DNA of 64,000 bases from Bordetella sp. LUAb4 (lineage in GTDB: Bacteria > Pseudomonadota > Gammaproteobacteria > Burkholderiales > Burkholderiaceae_B): the NCBI RefSeq assembly GCF_021325795.1, contig NZ_JAHPZX010000002.1, forward strand, positions 1,240,001-1,304,000, written 5' to 3'. The notes under the pieces are model-generated. The model did no database searches and was not told where the DNA came from. It saw only the letters and a program-made list of their open reading frames with translations. The stretch's first letter is position 1. Every line of letters starts with the position of its first letter. This document shows positions 27,396 through 38,870 of the stretch, in pieces. The translations under genes and the position numbers were made by a program.

Positions 27396-27488
27396 TGGCG
27401 GAGACGCAGGGATTCGAACCCTGGATGCAGTTTTTAGCCACATACTCCCTTAGCAGGGGAGCCCCTTCAGCCGCTCGGGCACGTCTCC
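27396..27488 (-). tRNA. tRNA-Ser (anticodon GCU)
   Basis: A 93-nt class II tRNA, including the encoded 3' CCA. The acceptor stem is GGAGACG/CGTCTCC with discriminator G. The anticodon stem-loop is CTCCCCTGCTAAGGGAG with anticodon GCU, reading AGC/AGU serine codons. A long variable arm (around TGTGGCTAAAAACTGCA) is diagnostic of tRNA-Ser. The T-arm carries GGTTCGAATCC. Confidence 0.97.
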
Positions 27489-27501
27489 AGAAGAGTTTGC
27501 G

Positions 27502-27507
27502 ATTCTA
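27502..27507 (-). promoter_or_regulatory. Extended -10 element of tRNA-Ser promoter
   Basis: On the minus strand TGCTAGAAT reads as an extended -10 (TGn-TAGAAT), ending 13 bases before the mature tRNA 5' end. No good -35 match is visible, consistent with an extended -10 promoter. Confidence 0.5.
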
Positions 27508-27587
27508 GCACGGATTTTTGGGCTTTTGCTTCACTTGCAGAAAAGCTTTGCTCCAACCGTCCGGACCAGAATTTCACGCTAGACCAA

Positions 27588-28853
27588 TCAAGCCTTGGCG
27601 GCAGGTGCCTGGTCCAGGCCGAAGGCCTTGTGCAAGGCGCGGACAGCCAATTCCATGTACTTGTCTTCAATGATCACCGACGTCTTGATTTCGCTGGTGC
27701 TGATCATCTGGATGTTGATGTTTTCCTGCGAAAGCGTCTGGAACATCAAGCTGGCAACGCCAACGTGCGAACGCATGCCGATGCCGACGATGGATACCTT
27801 GGCAACCTTCTCGTCAGTGACCAGTTCCTTGGCCTTCACCGCGGGAATCACGTCGCTCTTGAGCGTGTCCACGGCGCGCGCGAATTCATTGCGGTTGACC
27901 GTGAACGAGAAATCAGTGGTGCCAGCCACGGACTGGTTCTGCACGATCATGTCGACGTCGATGTTGGCGGCGGCAACCGGGCCCAGGATGGAGAAGGCGA
28001 CGCCCGGGGTATCCGGCACGCCCAACAAGGTGATCTTGGCTTCGTCGCGGCTGAAGGCGATGCCGGAGACAACGGCGGCTTCCATTTTTTCGTCTTCCTC
28101 AAAAGTAATCAGCGTGCCCGAACGCATTTCCTCGTCGAGCGGAATCAGGGGGTCGGTCAGCGAGGACAACACGCGCGTCGGCACACGGTACTTGCCCGCG
28201 AACTCGACCGATCGGATCTGCAACACCTTTGAGCCCAGCGATGCCATTTCCAGCATTTCCTCGAAGGAAACCACCGGCATGCGGCGCGCTTCAGGCACCA
28301 CGCGCGGATCGGTCGTATACACGCCGTCCACATCGGTATAGATCAGGCACTCGTCGGCCTTGATGGCGGCCGCCACGGCCACGGCCGAGGTGTCTGAACC
28401 GCCACGCCCCAGCGTGGTGATGTGGCCTTCGTCATCGATGCCCTGGAAGCCCGTCACGATGACCACGCGGCCCGCATCCAGATCGCCACGGATACGCACG
28501 TCGTCGATCGAGGAAATGCGCGCCTTGGTATAGGCGCTATCAGTGCGCACGGGCACTTGCCAACCGGCATAGCTGCGCGCTTGCACACCTTCCGCTTGCA
28601 AGGCAATCGCCAGCAAGCCGCTGGACGCCTGTTCGCCGGTGGCGGCGATCATGTCCAATTCGCGGCCGTCAGGCTGCGGCGTAATCTCGCGCGCCAGGCC
28701 CAACAGGCGATTGGTTTCGCCGGCCATGGCCGAAGGCACCACGACAACTTTGTGGCCGGCGGCGTGCCACTTCGCGACGCGGCGCGCCACGTTCTTGATG
28801 CGCTCGACAGAGCCCATCGAGGTACCGCCATATTTGTGAACGATCAGGGACAT
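27588..28853 (-). CDS. lysC: Aspartate kinase
   Basis: Phosphorylates L-aspartate, the first step toward lysine/DAP, threonine and methionine. The 421 residues match the monofunctional, ACT-regulated class. The N-terminus VHKYGGTSMGS, the kinase segment TTLGRGGSDTSAVA and TDVDGVYTTDPR are hallmarks. Two ACT domains occupy about 265-415 (VSGIAFSRDEAKITLLGVPD, then VSIVGIGMRSHVGVA), so feedback inhibition is expected. It lies upstream of the tRNA-Ser gene on the same strand. A TAGAAT -10-like hexamer is seen about 50 bases upstream at 28905-28910. Confidence 0.96.
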   Translation of the reverse strand: MSLIVHKYGGTSMGSVERIKNVARRVAKWHAAGHKVVVVPSAMAGETNRLLGLAREITPQPDGRELDMIAATGEQASSGLLAIALQAEGVQARSYAGWQVPVRTDSAYTKARISSIDDVRIRGDLDAGRVVIVTGFQGIDDEGHITTLGRGGSDTSAVAVAAAIKADECLIYTDVDGVYTTDPRVVPEARRMPVVSFEEMLEMASLGSKVLQIRSVEFAGKYRVPTRVLSSLTDPLIPLDEEMRSGTLITFEEDEKMEAAVVSGIAFSRDEAKITLLGVPDTPGVAFSILGPVAAANIDVDMIVQNQSVAGTTDFSFTVNRNEFARAVDTLKSDVIPAVKAKELVTDEKVAKVSIVGIGMRSHVGVASLMFQTLSQENINIQMISTSEIKTSVIIEDKYMELAVRALHKAFGLDQAPAAKA

Positions 28854-29144
28854 CTCGTACTCTGGCTGGAAAGTGCCGGAACTAGCTGGCAGGCAAAGCC
28901 TAGTATTCTAACGCGTTCGTGAAAAAGCGCTGGAAATCGGCCGAAAAAGGGCGATTCAGGCGTCAAAAACTGACGAAATGTGGCGGATGAGTCCGCAGAG
29001 GCACGCCGCATCCGGCCTGATGTGGTCCCGCCCAAGGCTCGAATAGACCCCATGGATCGCCATTCTGTTCACCCCCCCCTTGGGCCTGCGGCGGCGTCCC
29101 TGACACCATGGCCTGGACGATATCAATGTGAGCGGCACAGGCTC

Positions 29145-30176
29145 TCAGCCTGGAGCAACTCCCGCTGCCCGCGCCTCTATCCCCACGCGCCCGCGCACGC
29201 AGCGCACACGATGCACGCCATGCTCCCACAGCAACTGCCGGTCATGTCCCATGGCGTGCAATTGACGCAACTGCCGCAGCAACTCCGCCAGCCGCGCGTC
29301 GCTGGGCATGCGCGCGCCATGCAGGCGCAGCCAATGGCGCAGCACATGCGCCTGCCGCGCCGGCGACAGCAAACGCCACGCAGCAAGGGAAAAGTCCCGC
29401 ATGCCGGGCGATGGATCCAGGCTCGCGAGGTCGGTGGCAGCCACCTCGGCCAGAATTTCGGCACTGTCGGCGGCCTGGCGGGCGTGACGCGCGACGATGG
29501 CCTGCCATCCCGGCCAGCGGCGCTCCAGCACCGGTGTCAGCAAGGTACGCACTGCCGCGCGGGTATAACGCTCGTCCGCATTGGAAGGATCCTGCACCGC
29601 GGTCCAGCCACTACTGGCCGCAAACGCCGCGGCCGCCTGCAGAATGCGGGCGCGCGGCACGTTCAGCCAGGGACGCAAATAGGTGATGCCGTCCCGGTCG
29701 CTGGCCGACGCCATGGCCGCCAGCCCTTCTGGCCCGGCGCCGCGCAACAGGCGCAGCAGCACGGTTTCCGCTTGATCGTCCTGATGGTGGGCCAGCAGGA
29801 TATGACCGACGCCATCGGCATGCGCCGCATCCGCCAGCGCGGCATAACGCGCGTCCCGCGCCGCGCCTTCGATGCCGGCGCCGCTATCGCTCGCCACCCG
29901 GACACGCAGCACCCGGACCGCCGCGGACGTAGACAAACCCAGCGTCGCGCCAAGCGCCTGCACTTCTTGCGCCCAGGCATCCGCCTCGGCGAACAGGCCG
30001 TGATGGACGTGATAGATGAAAAGCGCCAGCCCCAGGGGCGCGGCCAAGGCCGCTGAGTGCACCGCCAGCATGGCGGAATCGGCGCCGCCGCTGACGGCGA
30101 CCCCGACACGGTCATGGCCCGCCGATCGCAGTGCGGTCAGGGCCGATCGCAGAGGAGAGAGTAAGACAGGATCCAT
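29145..30176 (-). CDS. tilS: tRNA(Ile)-lysidine synthase
   Basis: Modifies C34 of the CAU-anticodon tRNA-Ile to lysidine with ATP and lysine, changing its identity to read AUA; essential. The PP-loop is SGGADS near residue 30. Other TilS marks are YHVHHGLFAEADAW, GHILLAHHQDDQAETVLLRLLRGAG, and a central YLRPWLNVPRARI. At 343 residues the protein is at the short end of the family and its C-terminal domain is brief. It sits 23 bases downstream of accA on the same strand. Confidence 0.93.
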   Translation of the reverse strand: MDPVLLSPLRSALTALRSAGHDRVGVAVSGGADSAMLAVHSAALAAPLGLALFIYHVHHGLFAEADAWAQEVQALGATLGLSTSAAVRVLRVRVASDSGAGIEGAARDARYAALADAAHADGVGHILLAHHQDDQAETVLLRLLRGAGPEGLAAMASASDRDGITYLRPWLNVPRARILQAAAAFAASSGWTAVQDPSNADERYTRAAVRTLLTPVLERRWPGWQAIVARHARQAADSAEILAEVAATDLASLDPSPGMRDFSLAAWRLLSPARQAHVLRHWLRLHGARMPSDARLAELLRQLRQLHAMGHDRQLLWEHGVHRVRCVRGRVGIEARAAGVAPG

Positions 30177-30199
30177 CTCTGCGACCGGAGCGCGCCGGC

Positions 30200-31165
30200 T
30201 CAGGCGCGCACTTCCTGCACGCGGCCGTAAGCGGCCACGCGCTGCAAACGCTGCTCGACCAGCTCATCGGCCGACAACGTAGACAGTTGGCGCAAGGTAT
30301 CGCCCAAGGCACGGCGCAGCAAGCGCGCCATGACGCGCGGATCGCGATGCGCGCCGCCGACGGGTTCGTTGATGACGCGGTCGATCAGGCCCAGTTCCTT
30401 CAGGCGAGGCGCGGTGATACCCAAGGCCTCGGCCGCCTCCGGCGCCTTGTCGGCGCTGCGCCACAAGATGGACGCGCAGCCTTCGGGCGAGATCACCGAA
30501 TACGTGGCGAATTGCAGCATCAGCACCGCATTGCCCACGGCAATCGCCAGCGCGCCGCCCGAACCGCCCTCGCCGATGACGGTGGCGATGATGGGTACGC
30601 GCAGCTCGGCCATGGCGTAAAGATTGTGTCCGATGGCCTCCGACTGCCCCCGTTCCTCGGCGCCGATACCGGGATAGGCTCCCGGCGTATCGACGAAGGT
30701 GAACACCGGGATATCGAATTTTTCCGCCAGGCGCATCAGGCGCATGGCCTTGCGATAACCCTCGGGACGCGGCATGCCGAAGTTGCGCATGGCGCGCTCC
30801 TTGGTGTCGCGTCCTTTCTGATGGCCGATGACCATGCAGGGCGTGCCGTTGAAGCGGGCCAGCCCACCGACGATGGACTGATCGTCCGCGTACATGCGGT
30901 CACCGTGCAGTTCATGGAAATCGGTGAAGATTTCCCGCACGTAGTCCATCGTATAGGGGCGCTGCGGATGACGCGCGACGAGCGCGGTCTGCCAGGGCGT
31001 CAGCTTGCCGTAGATGTCCTTGGCCAGCGTCTGGCTCTTCTGTTGCAGCCGATTGATTTCGTCGGAGATATCCACCGCCGAATCGGCCTGCACGAAGCGC
31101 AGTTGCTCGATCTTGTTGTCAAGCTCAGCCAGCGGCTGTTCAAAGTCCAGGAAGGTATTGCGCAT
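30200..31165 (-). CDS. accA: Acetyl-CoA carboxylase carboxyltransferase, alpha subunit
   Basis: With AccD forms the carboxyltransferase that moves CO2 from biotin to acetyl-CoA, giving malonyl-CoA for fatty acid synthesis. The 321 residues match the family. Landmarks are [18 protein letters not shown] at the N-terminus, [51 protein letters not shown] and [11 protein letters not shown]. The order accA-tilS is common in proteobacteria. It is downstream of the DNA glycosylase gene on the same strand. Confidence 0.97.
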   Translation of the reverse strand: MRNTFLDFEQPLAELDNKIEQLRFVQADSAVDISDEINRLQQKSQTLAKDIYGKLTPWQTALVARHPQRPYTMDYVREIFTDFHELHGDRMYADDQSIVGGLARFNGTPCMVIGHQKGRDTKERAMRNFGMPRPEGYRKAMRLMRLAEKFDIPVFTFVDTPGAYPGIGAEERGQSEAIGHNLYAMAELRVPIIATVIGEGGSGGALAIAVGNAVLMLQFATYSVISPEGCASILWRSADKAPEAAEALGITAPRLKELGLIDRVINEPVGGAHRDPRVMARLLRRALGDTLRQLSTLSADELVEQRLQRVAAYGRVQEVRA

Positions 31166-31206
31166 GAAAATGGGGATCCTGTTGGTGAGCCCGGAGATAT
31201 CCGCGG

Positions 31207-31851
31207 TCAGTATTGAACCGGAACCGGTTCAAGGCTGTGCCACAGATACCAGGTTGCCACGGTACGCCAGGGTTGCCAGGCCAGCGAAACCTCACGCGCT
31301 TCGAAACGCGAGACGGGTTCGCCGCTGAAATAGTGTAGCGAGATTGCCTTGAGCAATCCCGGATCGTCCAGCGGCAGGACATCCGGCCGCTGGAGATTGA
31401 AAATCAGGAACATCTCGGCCGTCCAGCGGCTGATCCCACGAATGGAGACCAGCTCGTCGACGACGGCCTCGTCTTCCATCTTGGACCAGCGGTCCGGATG
31501 CACCTTGCGTTCGCTGAAATGCGTGGCCAGATCGTGCAGGTAATCCGCCTTGCGCTGCGCGATGCCGGCGGCGCGCAGGCCATCCGCGCCCAGGCGCAGC
31601 ACCGACACCGGCGACGGCCGCGCGCCCGCGGCTTCCAGCAGCCGCTGCCAGGCCGTATCCGCCGCGCGCGCCGACACCTGCTGGCCAATGATGGCGCGGG
31701 CGAGCGTAACGAAGGGCGTGCTGCGCGAGGTCAGCCAGACTTCGGGATGCTGCGGGATCAGCTTCTTGAGAATACGGTCGCGCCGCAGCAGATGGCTGAC
31801 GGCGTCTTCCCAGTAATGGGGCTTGGCAATGAGAATATCGGCGCTGGACAT
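31207..31851 (-). CDS. DNA-3-methyladenine glycosylase II-like (AlkA/HhH-GPD)
   Basis: Base-excision repair enzyme removing alkylated bases, about 214 residues, single HhH-GPD domain. The N-terminal region [20 protein letters not shown] is typical. The helix-hairpin-helix is [19 protein letters not shown], and the catalytic Asp is in [10 protein letters not shown]. It lacks the extra N-terminal domain of E. coli AlkA, as in the short form common in Burkholderiales. The start at 31851 (Met-Ser-Ser) has AAGGAA upstream; an in-frame TTG at 31881 would overlap the cysS stop. It follows cysS closely, in the same direction. Confidence 0.88.
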   Translation of the reverse strand: MSSADILIAKPHYWEDAVSHLLRRDRILKKLIPQHPEVWLTSRSTPFVTLARAIIGQQVSARAADTAWQRLLEAAGARPSPVSVLRLGADGLRAAGIAQRKADYLHDLATHFSERKVHPDRWSKMEDEAVVDELVSIRGISRWTAEMFLIFNLQRPDVLPLDDPGLLKAISLHYFSGEPVSRFEAREVSLAWQPWRTVATWYLWHSLEPVPVQY

Positions 31852-31877
31852 GGCGTGCGGTTTTCCTTGGGCACGCC

Positions 31878-33350
<1,473 letters not shown>

Positions 33351-33602
33351 AGGTTCAGGAGTTAACGTCCGAGGATCATGACCGCGGCGGCTTTCGCCCC
33401 CGCCGGCATGGGACGAGAGGGAATCCGCGACAGCGCCGGACAGCCGGGCAGCAGACGGTCCAGAGCACTCGGAAACGTGGCCCAGGGGACTCGAAACGCA
33501 ACCGAGGCTAAAATGGCGGTCGTCAAGTATAGCAAGCGGCCCGGTCCGCGCGCCTATCCCGCGCCAACCGGGCGCTTTCTTTCCGGAATCAATGTGAACA
33601 AC

Positions 33603-34286
33603 ATGCCGCGCCTCATCCCCGTCGTCCTGGCCGCGCTGCTCCTGTCGGCGCCGCTGCAGGCCGTCCATGCCCAGGCCATGCCTGGCGGCTCCTCCCAGTC
33701 CCAGAACGCCAATATGACCACCCTGGACACGCTGCCGCCCGAAGGCGGTTGGCAGGCCCTGGCCAATCTGCTGGACCGCGCCAAGCCGTCGACCGACACC
33801 CGCCTGACGCCCACTCCGTCCCAGATCACCGACCGCATCGAATCGCTGCTGAACCAGGGCAAGAACGATCAGGCCCTGAAGATGATCGAGGACCGCATGG
33901 CCGCGACGGCCAACCGCGGCCCAAACGACGGTACCGACGTCCAGCTGAAATTCCAGTACGGCCGCGCCCTGGCCGCCCTGGGCCGCATCGACGAGGCAAT
34001 GGACGTTTACACTCAAATGACACAGACCTATCCGGAACTGCCGGAGCCCTGGAATAACATGGCGGTTCTGTACGTCGGGCGTGGCGATATCGACCGTGCC
34101 CAGGATGCGTTGAAGAACGCGCTGCGGGCGTGGTCCGACTACCCCGCCGCGAAGGCCAATATGGCTGACGTACAGTTGATGCTGGCTCGCCGTTCCTACT
34201 CCGAAGCGTCCAAGCTGGGCGTGACGGGGACGCAGAACAAGGCGCGTGCCGTCGACAACCTGCTGAATGAAAAGAAGGCCCAATGA
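33603..34286 (+). CDS. Exported tetratricopeptide repeat protein
   Basis: A 227-residue periplasmic or secreted protein. Signal peptide [20 protein letters not shown] with cleavage near VHAQ. The mature part contains about two TPR units ([20 protein letters not shown], then [20 protein letters not shown] and [20 protein letters not shown]), so it probably binds partner proteins. The position between cysS (divergent) and a cyclophilin gene is a common Burkholderiales arrangement. The start could instead be the GTG at 33594. Its stop overlaps the start of the cyclophilin gene (ATGA), so the two are translationally coupled. Confidence 0.85.
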   Translation: MPRLIPVVLAALLLSAPLQAVHAQAMPGGSSQSQNANMTTLDTLPPEGGWQALANLLDRAKPSTDTRLTPTPSQITDRIESLLNQGKNDQALKMIEDRMAATANRGPNDGTDVQLKFQYGRALAALGRIDEAMDVYTQMTQTYPELPEPWNNMAVLYVGRGDIDRAQDALKNALRAWSDYPAAKANMADVQLMLARRSYSEASKLGVTGTQNKARAVDNLLNEKKAQ

Positions 34287-34933
34287 TTCCGTACCACCCG
34301 TTTTTGCGCCTGCTGCGCCACGCGGCCTGCGGTCTGGCGCTTGCCGCGCTGATGCCGGCCGTGGCCGGTGCCGCGCCCTCCTCCAACCAAGCCAACTCAT
34401 CCACCTCTGAAGGCAAGACATCCATGAGCTCGAATCCCCGCGTCAAAGTACAAACCAATCTGGGCGACTTCGTCATCACCCTCGACGCCGACAAGGCGCC
34501 CAAGACGGTGGCGAACTTCCTTGCCTACACCAAGGAAGGTTTCTACAACGGCACGATCTTCCATCGCGTGATCGATGGTTTCATGATTCAAGGCGGCGGC
34601 TTCGAAGCCGGCATGAAGCAGAAGCCCACCAAGGCCCCCATCGAAAACGAGGCCAACAACGGCCTGAAGAACGACAAGTACACCCTGGCCATGGCCCGCA
34701 CCAATGATCCGCAGTCGGCCACGGCGCAGTTCTTCATCAACGTCGCCAACAACGACTTCCTGAACTTCAGCGCGCCCACGGCCAACGGCTGGGGCTACGC
34801 CGTGTTCGGCAAGGTCACCGAAGGCACCGACGTGGTCGACAAGATCAAGGCCGTGAAGACCGGCAACAGCGGCTTCCACCAGAACGTGCCGGCTGAAGAC
34901 GTCGTCATCGAGAAGGCCGAAGTCCTTGAATAA
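34283..34933 (+). CDS. ppiB: Peptidyl-prolyl cis-trans isomerase, cyclophilin type, with added signal peptide
   Basis: Cyclophilin catalysing proline isomerisation, 216 residues. The C-terminal ~165 residues are a PpiB-like domain: [34 protein letters not shown] and [10 protein letters not shown] are the active-site segments. In front lies a 47-residue leader with a hydrophobic signal ([18 protein letters not shown]-like). The usual cytosolic PpiB start is preserved as an internal ATG at 34424 (Met-Ser-Ser-Asn) with GAAGG upstream. Two products, periplasmic and cytosolic, are therefore possible. Relatives carry separate ppiA and ppiB genes here, so the gene may be a ppiA-ppiB fusion by deletion (inference). 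Confidence 0.9.
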   Translation: MIPYHPFLRLLRHAACGLALAALMPAVAGAAPSSNQANSSTSEGKTSMSSNPRVKVQTNLGDFVITLDADKAPKTVANFLAYTKEGFYNGTIFHRVIDGFMIQGGGFEAGMKQKPTKAPIENEANNGLKNDKYTLAMARTNDPQSATAQFFINVANNDFLNFSAPTANGWGYAVFGKVTEGTDVVDKIKAVKTGNSGFHQNVPAEDVVIEKAEVLE

Positions 34934-35702
34934 GGTTGCTTTGCCGGGCAGCGTCTGGATCGCCTCGGACATCCATCTGGGGCCGGCCACGCCGGCCACG
35001 GCGGAAGCGTTCCTGGGCTTTCTGGACGCCGCTGCGGCGGAAGCGTCGGCCTTGCTGCTGCCGGGCGACATTTTTGACGCCTGGATCGGCGACGATGTGA
35101 TCCGCCAGGCACCGCCCTGGCTGGTCAGTGCCCTCAAGGGCCTGGAGCAGGCCGCCGCGGCCATCCCTCTGTGGCTGGGTCGCGGCAATCGCGACTTCCT
35201 CATGGGCCAGGAACTGGCCAGCGCCATCGGCGCGCGGTTGCTGCCGGAACCGGCGCTGCTGCGGACCGACTACGGCGACATCCTGCTGACGCACGGCGAC
35301 GAGCTGTGCACCGACGACGAGGCGTACCAGAAGTTCCGCAGCATGGTGCGCGATCCCGCCTGGCAGGCTGACTTCCTTGGCCGTACCATTCCGGAGCGGC
35401 TGACCCTGGCGCAACAGGCGCGCGGGGAAAGCATGGCCGCCAACCAGGTCAAGACCGCCGAGATCATGGACGTCAACAGCGATGCCGTGCAGGCGCTGTT
35501 CCGTCAGACGGGTGTGGCCACGCTGGTGCATGGCCACACGCATCGCCCGCAGCGCCATGTGCTGCAGATCGACGGCCGCAAACGCGAACGCTGGGTCCTG
35601 CCCGATTGGGATTGCGATCACGCCCAACCGCCCCGCGGTGGCTGGCTGATCATCGACGGCGACGGCCTGCAGTTCTTCGATCTGGCCGAAGCCGAGGATT
35701 GA
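34926..35702 (+). CDS. lpxH: UDP-2,3-diacylglucosamine diphosphatase
   Basis: Peripheral inner-membrane metallophosphoesterase of lipid A synthesis, cleaving UDP-2,3-diacylglucosamine to lipid X and UMP. All metal-binding blocks are visible: [38 protein letters not shown] and VHGHTHRP. At 258 residues the length is normal. The start is taken as TTG at 34926 because GAAGG lies upstream and homologues begin a few residues before IASDIHLG. It overlaps the cyclophilin stop by 8 bases, so is coupled to it. Confidence 0.94.
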   Translation: MNKVALPGSVWIASDIHLGPATPATAEAFLGFLDAAAAEASALLLPGDIFDAWIGDDVIRQAPPWLVSALKGLEQAAAAIPLWLGRGNRDFLMGQELASAIGARLLPEPALLRTDYGDILLTHGDELCTDDEAYQKFRSMVRDPAWQADFLGRTIPERLTLAQQARGESMAANQVKTAEIMDVNSDAVQALFRQTGVATLVHGHTHRPQRHVLQIDGRKRERWVLPDWDCDHAQPPRGGWLIIDGDGLQFFDLAEAED

Positions 35703-35763
35703 GCCTGAGCAGGGTGACCTGTTCGCCCCTGCGTTGGCAGCGCTGCTCTGGTAAACCTGTACG

Positions 35764-35800
35764 AAAAAAACCCGACTGATGATGAATCAGTCGGGTTTTT
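35764..35800. terminator. Bidirectional intrinsic terminator between lpxH and uppP
   Basis: 13-bp perfect stem AAACCCGACTGAT / ATCAGTCGGGTTT with a five-base loop. Poly-T tracts occur on both strands, fitting the convergent genes on each side. Confidence 0.93.
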
Positions 35801-35889
35801 GCTTTTTTGCTCCCGCACGTGAAGACCGATGTGGCTACCGCCTCCACCCTCACCGACGGCGACGCGACCGGGAAAGCGACAGCGACCGA

Positions 35890-36753
35890 TCAACGCAGAA
35901 ACAGCACCAATCCCACCACGATCCCCAGGGCGATCCGGTACCAGGCGAACACCCGGTACGTGTGGTTCGCGACGAACCGCAGCACCGCCCGCACCACCAG
36001 CATCGCGCTCAGGAAAGCGGCGATGAAACCCACGATGATGCCCGTGACATCGTGCTGGGTAAGGATGGCCATGTTCTTGTACGAGTCATAGACCGTCGCG
36101 CCCAACATGGTCGGCATGGCCAGGAAGAAGGAAAACTCCGTGGCCGTCTTGCGCTGGATACCGGCAATCATGCCGCCGATGATGGTCGAGCCTGAACGCG
36201 ACACGCCAGGCACCATCGCCAGGCACTGCGCGACACCGACGCCCAGGGCCTGCTTCCAGGTGATCTCCTCCAACCGATGCGCGCTGGCGCGCACCTCCGA
36301 AGCACTGTCGTCCGCGGCCGAATGCGGCCCGGGCGTGGCGGCCTGCGTGCGGCGCTCCACATACAGCATCACCAGCCCGCCCAACACCAGCGTCGTGGCG
36401 ACCACCCCGGGGTGGTAGAACAAGGCCTTGATGGCCTTGATGAAGATCGCGCCGATCACCGCCGCCGGCAGGAAGGCCACCAGCAGATTGCGCGTGAACA
36501 TCATCTCGCTGCGCACGCCGGTGAACGTGCCATGGATCAACTGCCACAAGCGCGCGCGGAAGATCCACATGACGGCCAGGATGGATCCGAACTGGATCAC
36601 GACTTCGAACACTTTGCCGGAGCTGGACTGGAAATTGATCCAGTCCCCCACCAGGATCAGGTGCCCCGTGCTGGAGACGGGAATGAACTCGGTGAGTCCT
36701 TCGATAATGCCCAGGAACATTGCCTTGAGCAGATACAGTGTGTTTTCAGTCAC
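35890..36753 (-). CDS. uppP: Undecaprenyl-diphosphatase (UppP/BacA)
   Basis: Inner-membrane phosphatase of 287 residues recycling undecaprenyl pyrophosphate for cell-wall and glycan synthesis; overproduction is known to give bacitracin resistance. The two family signatures are EGLTEFIPVSSTGHLILVGD near the N-terminus and MVPGVSRSGSTIIGGM in the middle. About eight membrane helices are predicted. It follows the TerC-CBS gene by 22 bases on the same strand. Confidence 0.96.
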   Translation of the reverse strand: MTENTLYLLKAMFLGIIEGLTEFIPVSSTGHLILVGDWINFQSSSGKVFEVVIQFGSILAVMWIFRARLWQLIHGTFTGVRSEMMFTRNLLVAFLPAAVIGAIFIKAIKALFYHPGVVATTLVLGGLVMLYVERRTQAATPGPHSAADDSASEVRASAHRLEEITWKQALGVGVAQCLAMVPGVSRSGSTIIGGMIAGIQRKTATEFSFFLAMPTMLGATVYDSYKNMAILTQHDVTGIIVGFIAAFLSAMLVVRAVLRFVANHTYRVFAWYRIALGIVVGLVLFLR

Positions 36754-36775
36754 GATGACAGGTCAGAGTAAGGTC

Positions 36776-38365
36776 TCAGGAATTGGAACCGTCATCGGCC
36801 TGGGCCACATCCAGCGACAGGCGTTGGACACGGACCGAGGCAATGCGACGGCCGTCGAGTTGTAGCACCTCGAACGTGAAACGGACGTGAGGCGATACGA
36901 ATTCGCAGGTATCGCCCGGCTGCGGCAAATGACCGAAGCGCGACAGCAGATAACCCGCCAGGGTCGAGTATTCCTGAGCTTCGTCCACCAGGCCATCGGT
37001 CTCCAGGACCTGCTCCACATGGTGGAGGTCGGCCGCGCCGTCGATTTTCCAGCGGCCCTCTTCTTCCGGGACGATGTCCGGCATTTCGTCTTCGTCGGGG
37101 AATTCGCCGGCAATGGCCTCGAACACGTCGATGGGCGTCACCAGGCCTTCGATGGCGCCGAACTCGTCGGCCACCAGCACCAGTTGACCGCGCGCGCGCT
37201 TCAGGATGTCCATCAGGCGCAGGATGCCGATCGATTCATGCACGATGATGGGTTCGCGCAGGCGATCGCGCTGCACCCGGCCTTCCGTGATGAGATCGCC
37301 CACCAGGTCCTTGGCGCGCGCGATGCCCAACACCTCGTCCAGCGTGCCGCGGCAAACCGGGAAGAAGCTGTGCGGCGCGGCCGTGATCTGGGCACGGATG
37401 GTGTCGGCATCGTCGTCGATGTCGATCCAGGTCAGGTTGGTACGCGGCGTCATGATGGAACGGATGGAGCGTTCCGCCAGCGTCAGCACACCGCTGACCA
37501 TGTTGCGTTCCTCGACACCGAAGGCCGGCGGCTGCTGGGCTTCGTGGTCACCGGCCGTTTCGGCCTCATCGTCGGCCGGCATGGCCGGGCGCTTGCCCAG
37601 CATGCGCAGCACGCCTTCAGCCGTGCGCTCACGCATGGGCCGGCGCGCATCCAGCCGCAGCAGGTTGCGGCGTGCCAGCTGGTTCAAGGCCTCGATCAGC
37701 ACCGAGAAGCCGATGGCCGCGTACAGATAACCCTTGGGCACCTTGAAGCCGAAGCTTTCGGCGACCAGCGAAAAACCGATCATCAGCAGGAAACCCAGGC
37801 ACAGCACCACCACGGTGGGGTGCGCATTGACGAAGCGGGTCAGCGGCTTGGAGGCCAGCAGCATGATGCCGATGGCGATAATCACGGCAATCATCATGAT
37901 GGCCAGATGGTCCACCATGCCGACCGCGGTGATCACGGAGTCCAGCGAGAACACCGCGTCCAGCACCACGATCTGCGTCACGATGACCCAGAAGCTGGCG
38001 TACACGCGCGGCCCATTGCTGACGTGCTGCGCGCCTTCCAGGCGTTCGTGCAGCTCCATGGTCCCCTTGAACAGCAGGAAGAAACCACCCGCCATGAGGA
38101 TCAGGTCGCGGCCGGAGGGATTGAGCGGTCCGATGGAAAACAAGGGCGTGGTCAGCGTGACCAGCCAGGACATGACCGACAGCAGCACCAGACGCATGAT
38201 CAGGGCCAGCGACAGGCCGAGTATGCGCGCGCGATCGCGCTGCTTGGGCGGCAGCTTGTCGGCGAGGATAGCGATGAAGATGAGGTTGTCTATCCCGAGA
38301 ACTATTTCAAGGATGACGAGGGTAAGCAGGCCGACCCACGCAGCGGGGTCTAGCAGCCACTCCAT
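36776..38365 (-). CDS. TerC-domain membrane protein with CBS pair and CorC/HlyC domain
   Basis: A 529-residue inner-membrane protein of the YegH/YoaE type. An N-terminal TerC domain (about 1-235) has acidic helices [20 protein letters not shown] and [18 protein letters not shown] that resemble metal-ion transport sites. Then come a CBS pair (about 285-420, [18 protein letters not shown] and [18 protein letters not shown]) and a CorC_HlyC domain (about 435-520). TerC proteins are linked to manganese efflux and metalation of exported proteins; here a role in divalent-cation balance is likely but unproven. The start at 38365 has GGAG at good spacing; a TTG 12 bases upstream is less likely. Confidence 0.9.
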   Translation of the reverse strand: MEWLLDPAAWVGLLTLVILEIVLGIDNLIFIAILADKLPPKQRDRARILGLSLALIMRLVLLSVMSWLVTLTTPLFSIGPLNPSGRDLILMAGGFFLLFKGTMELHERLEGAQHVSNGPRVYASFWVIVTQIVVLDAVFSLDSVITAVGMVDHLAIMMIAVIIAIGIMLLASKPLTRFVNAHPTVVVLCLGFLLMIGFSLVAESFGFKVPKGYLYAAIGFSVLIEALNQLARRNLLRLDARRPMRERTAEGVLRMLGKRPAMPADDEAETAGDHEAQQPPAFGVEERNMVSGVLTLAERSIRSIMTPRTNLTWIDIDDDADTIRAQITAAPHSFFPVCRGTLDEVLGIARAKDLVGDLITEGRVQRDRLREPIIVHESIGILRLMDILKRARGQLVLVADEFGAIEGLVTPIDVFEAIAGEFPDEDEMPDIVPEEEGRWKIDGAADLHHVEQVLETDGLVDEAQEYSTLAGYLLSRFGHLPQPGDTCEFVSPHVRFTFEVLQLDGRRIASVRVQRLSLDVAQADDGSNS

Positions 38366-38864
38366 GTGGAACTCCAACAGTTGAGGAACCGGTAATCGTA
38401 CATGAAAACCCGCGCGGCTCCGGTCACATGGCCGCCATGCAGGCGGACCTTGACGCCCCGCGGACGCCCATGACAGTCCTGGCCAGGCAGGGGCGTTGAT
38501 ATTTGCCTGGCAGGTGGCGCGAAAGATGAGGGATGCTTAGGCTTTGTGGACGATGGCGCGCTGGGCATCGGCGAGGTGAAATACGCCTACAGATCCGATC
38601 GGACCCCTGCCCCAATCGCCCGCGTTCCCCCTCTCCCCCCGGCCTACCCACAGCAGGCCCCGCGCGCGAGCAAGGCAGGCCCGACGGATCTGACCAGATC
38701 GCACACAAAGGTCGCCCGCGGGCGACCTTTTTCATTGAACTGGCCGCCCGCGGGCGACCTTTTTCATTGAACTGGCCGCCCGCGGGCGACCTTTTCTTCA
38801 TTGAACGGGCCGCCACGGGCAGCCGTTCTTCATCGAGCCGGCCGCATCGAGCGGCCTTTCCTCA
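38366..38864. other. Intergenic region before TerC-CBS gene, with hairpin array
   Basis: About 500 bases between suhB and the TerC-CBS gene, both on the minus strand. The right part (38707-38870) is a tandem hairpin array described separately. The left part (38366-38706) holds no convincing gene; it must contain the TerC-CBS promoter, but no clear -35/-10 pair is seen. Confidence 0.6.
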
Positions 38865-38870
38865 TCAAGC
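38707..38870. repeat. Five tandem 32-34-bp hairpin units (terminator-like array)
   Basis: Units start at 38707, 38741, 38773, 38807 and 38839. Each consists of a GC-rich inverted repeat followed by a pyrimidine tract and a spacer CATTGAAC or CATCGAGC. Unit 1 is a perfect 24-base palindrome (AAAGGTCGCCCG / CGGGCGACCTTT). Units 2-3 have one mismatch and T4-T5 tails; units 4-5 have diverged but still fold. The last codons of suhB lie inside unit 5. Unit 1 could terminate suhB mRNA; on the plus strand every unit resembles a terminator. Confidence 0.88.

Noticed and set aside
27366-27488. tRNA-Ser as an attachment site of a genomic island
   Set aside because: No integrase, no second copy of the tRNA 3' end and only core genes on one side; the adjacent hairpin is better explained as a trailer structure.
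33351-34421. Continuation of the cysS frame about 1 kb upstream
   Set aside because: Homology fixes the cysS start at 33350, and the upstream part is antisense to the TPR and cyclophilin genes.
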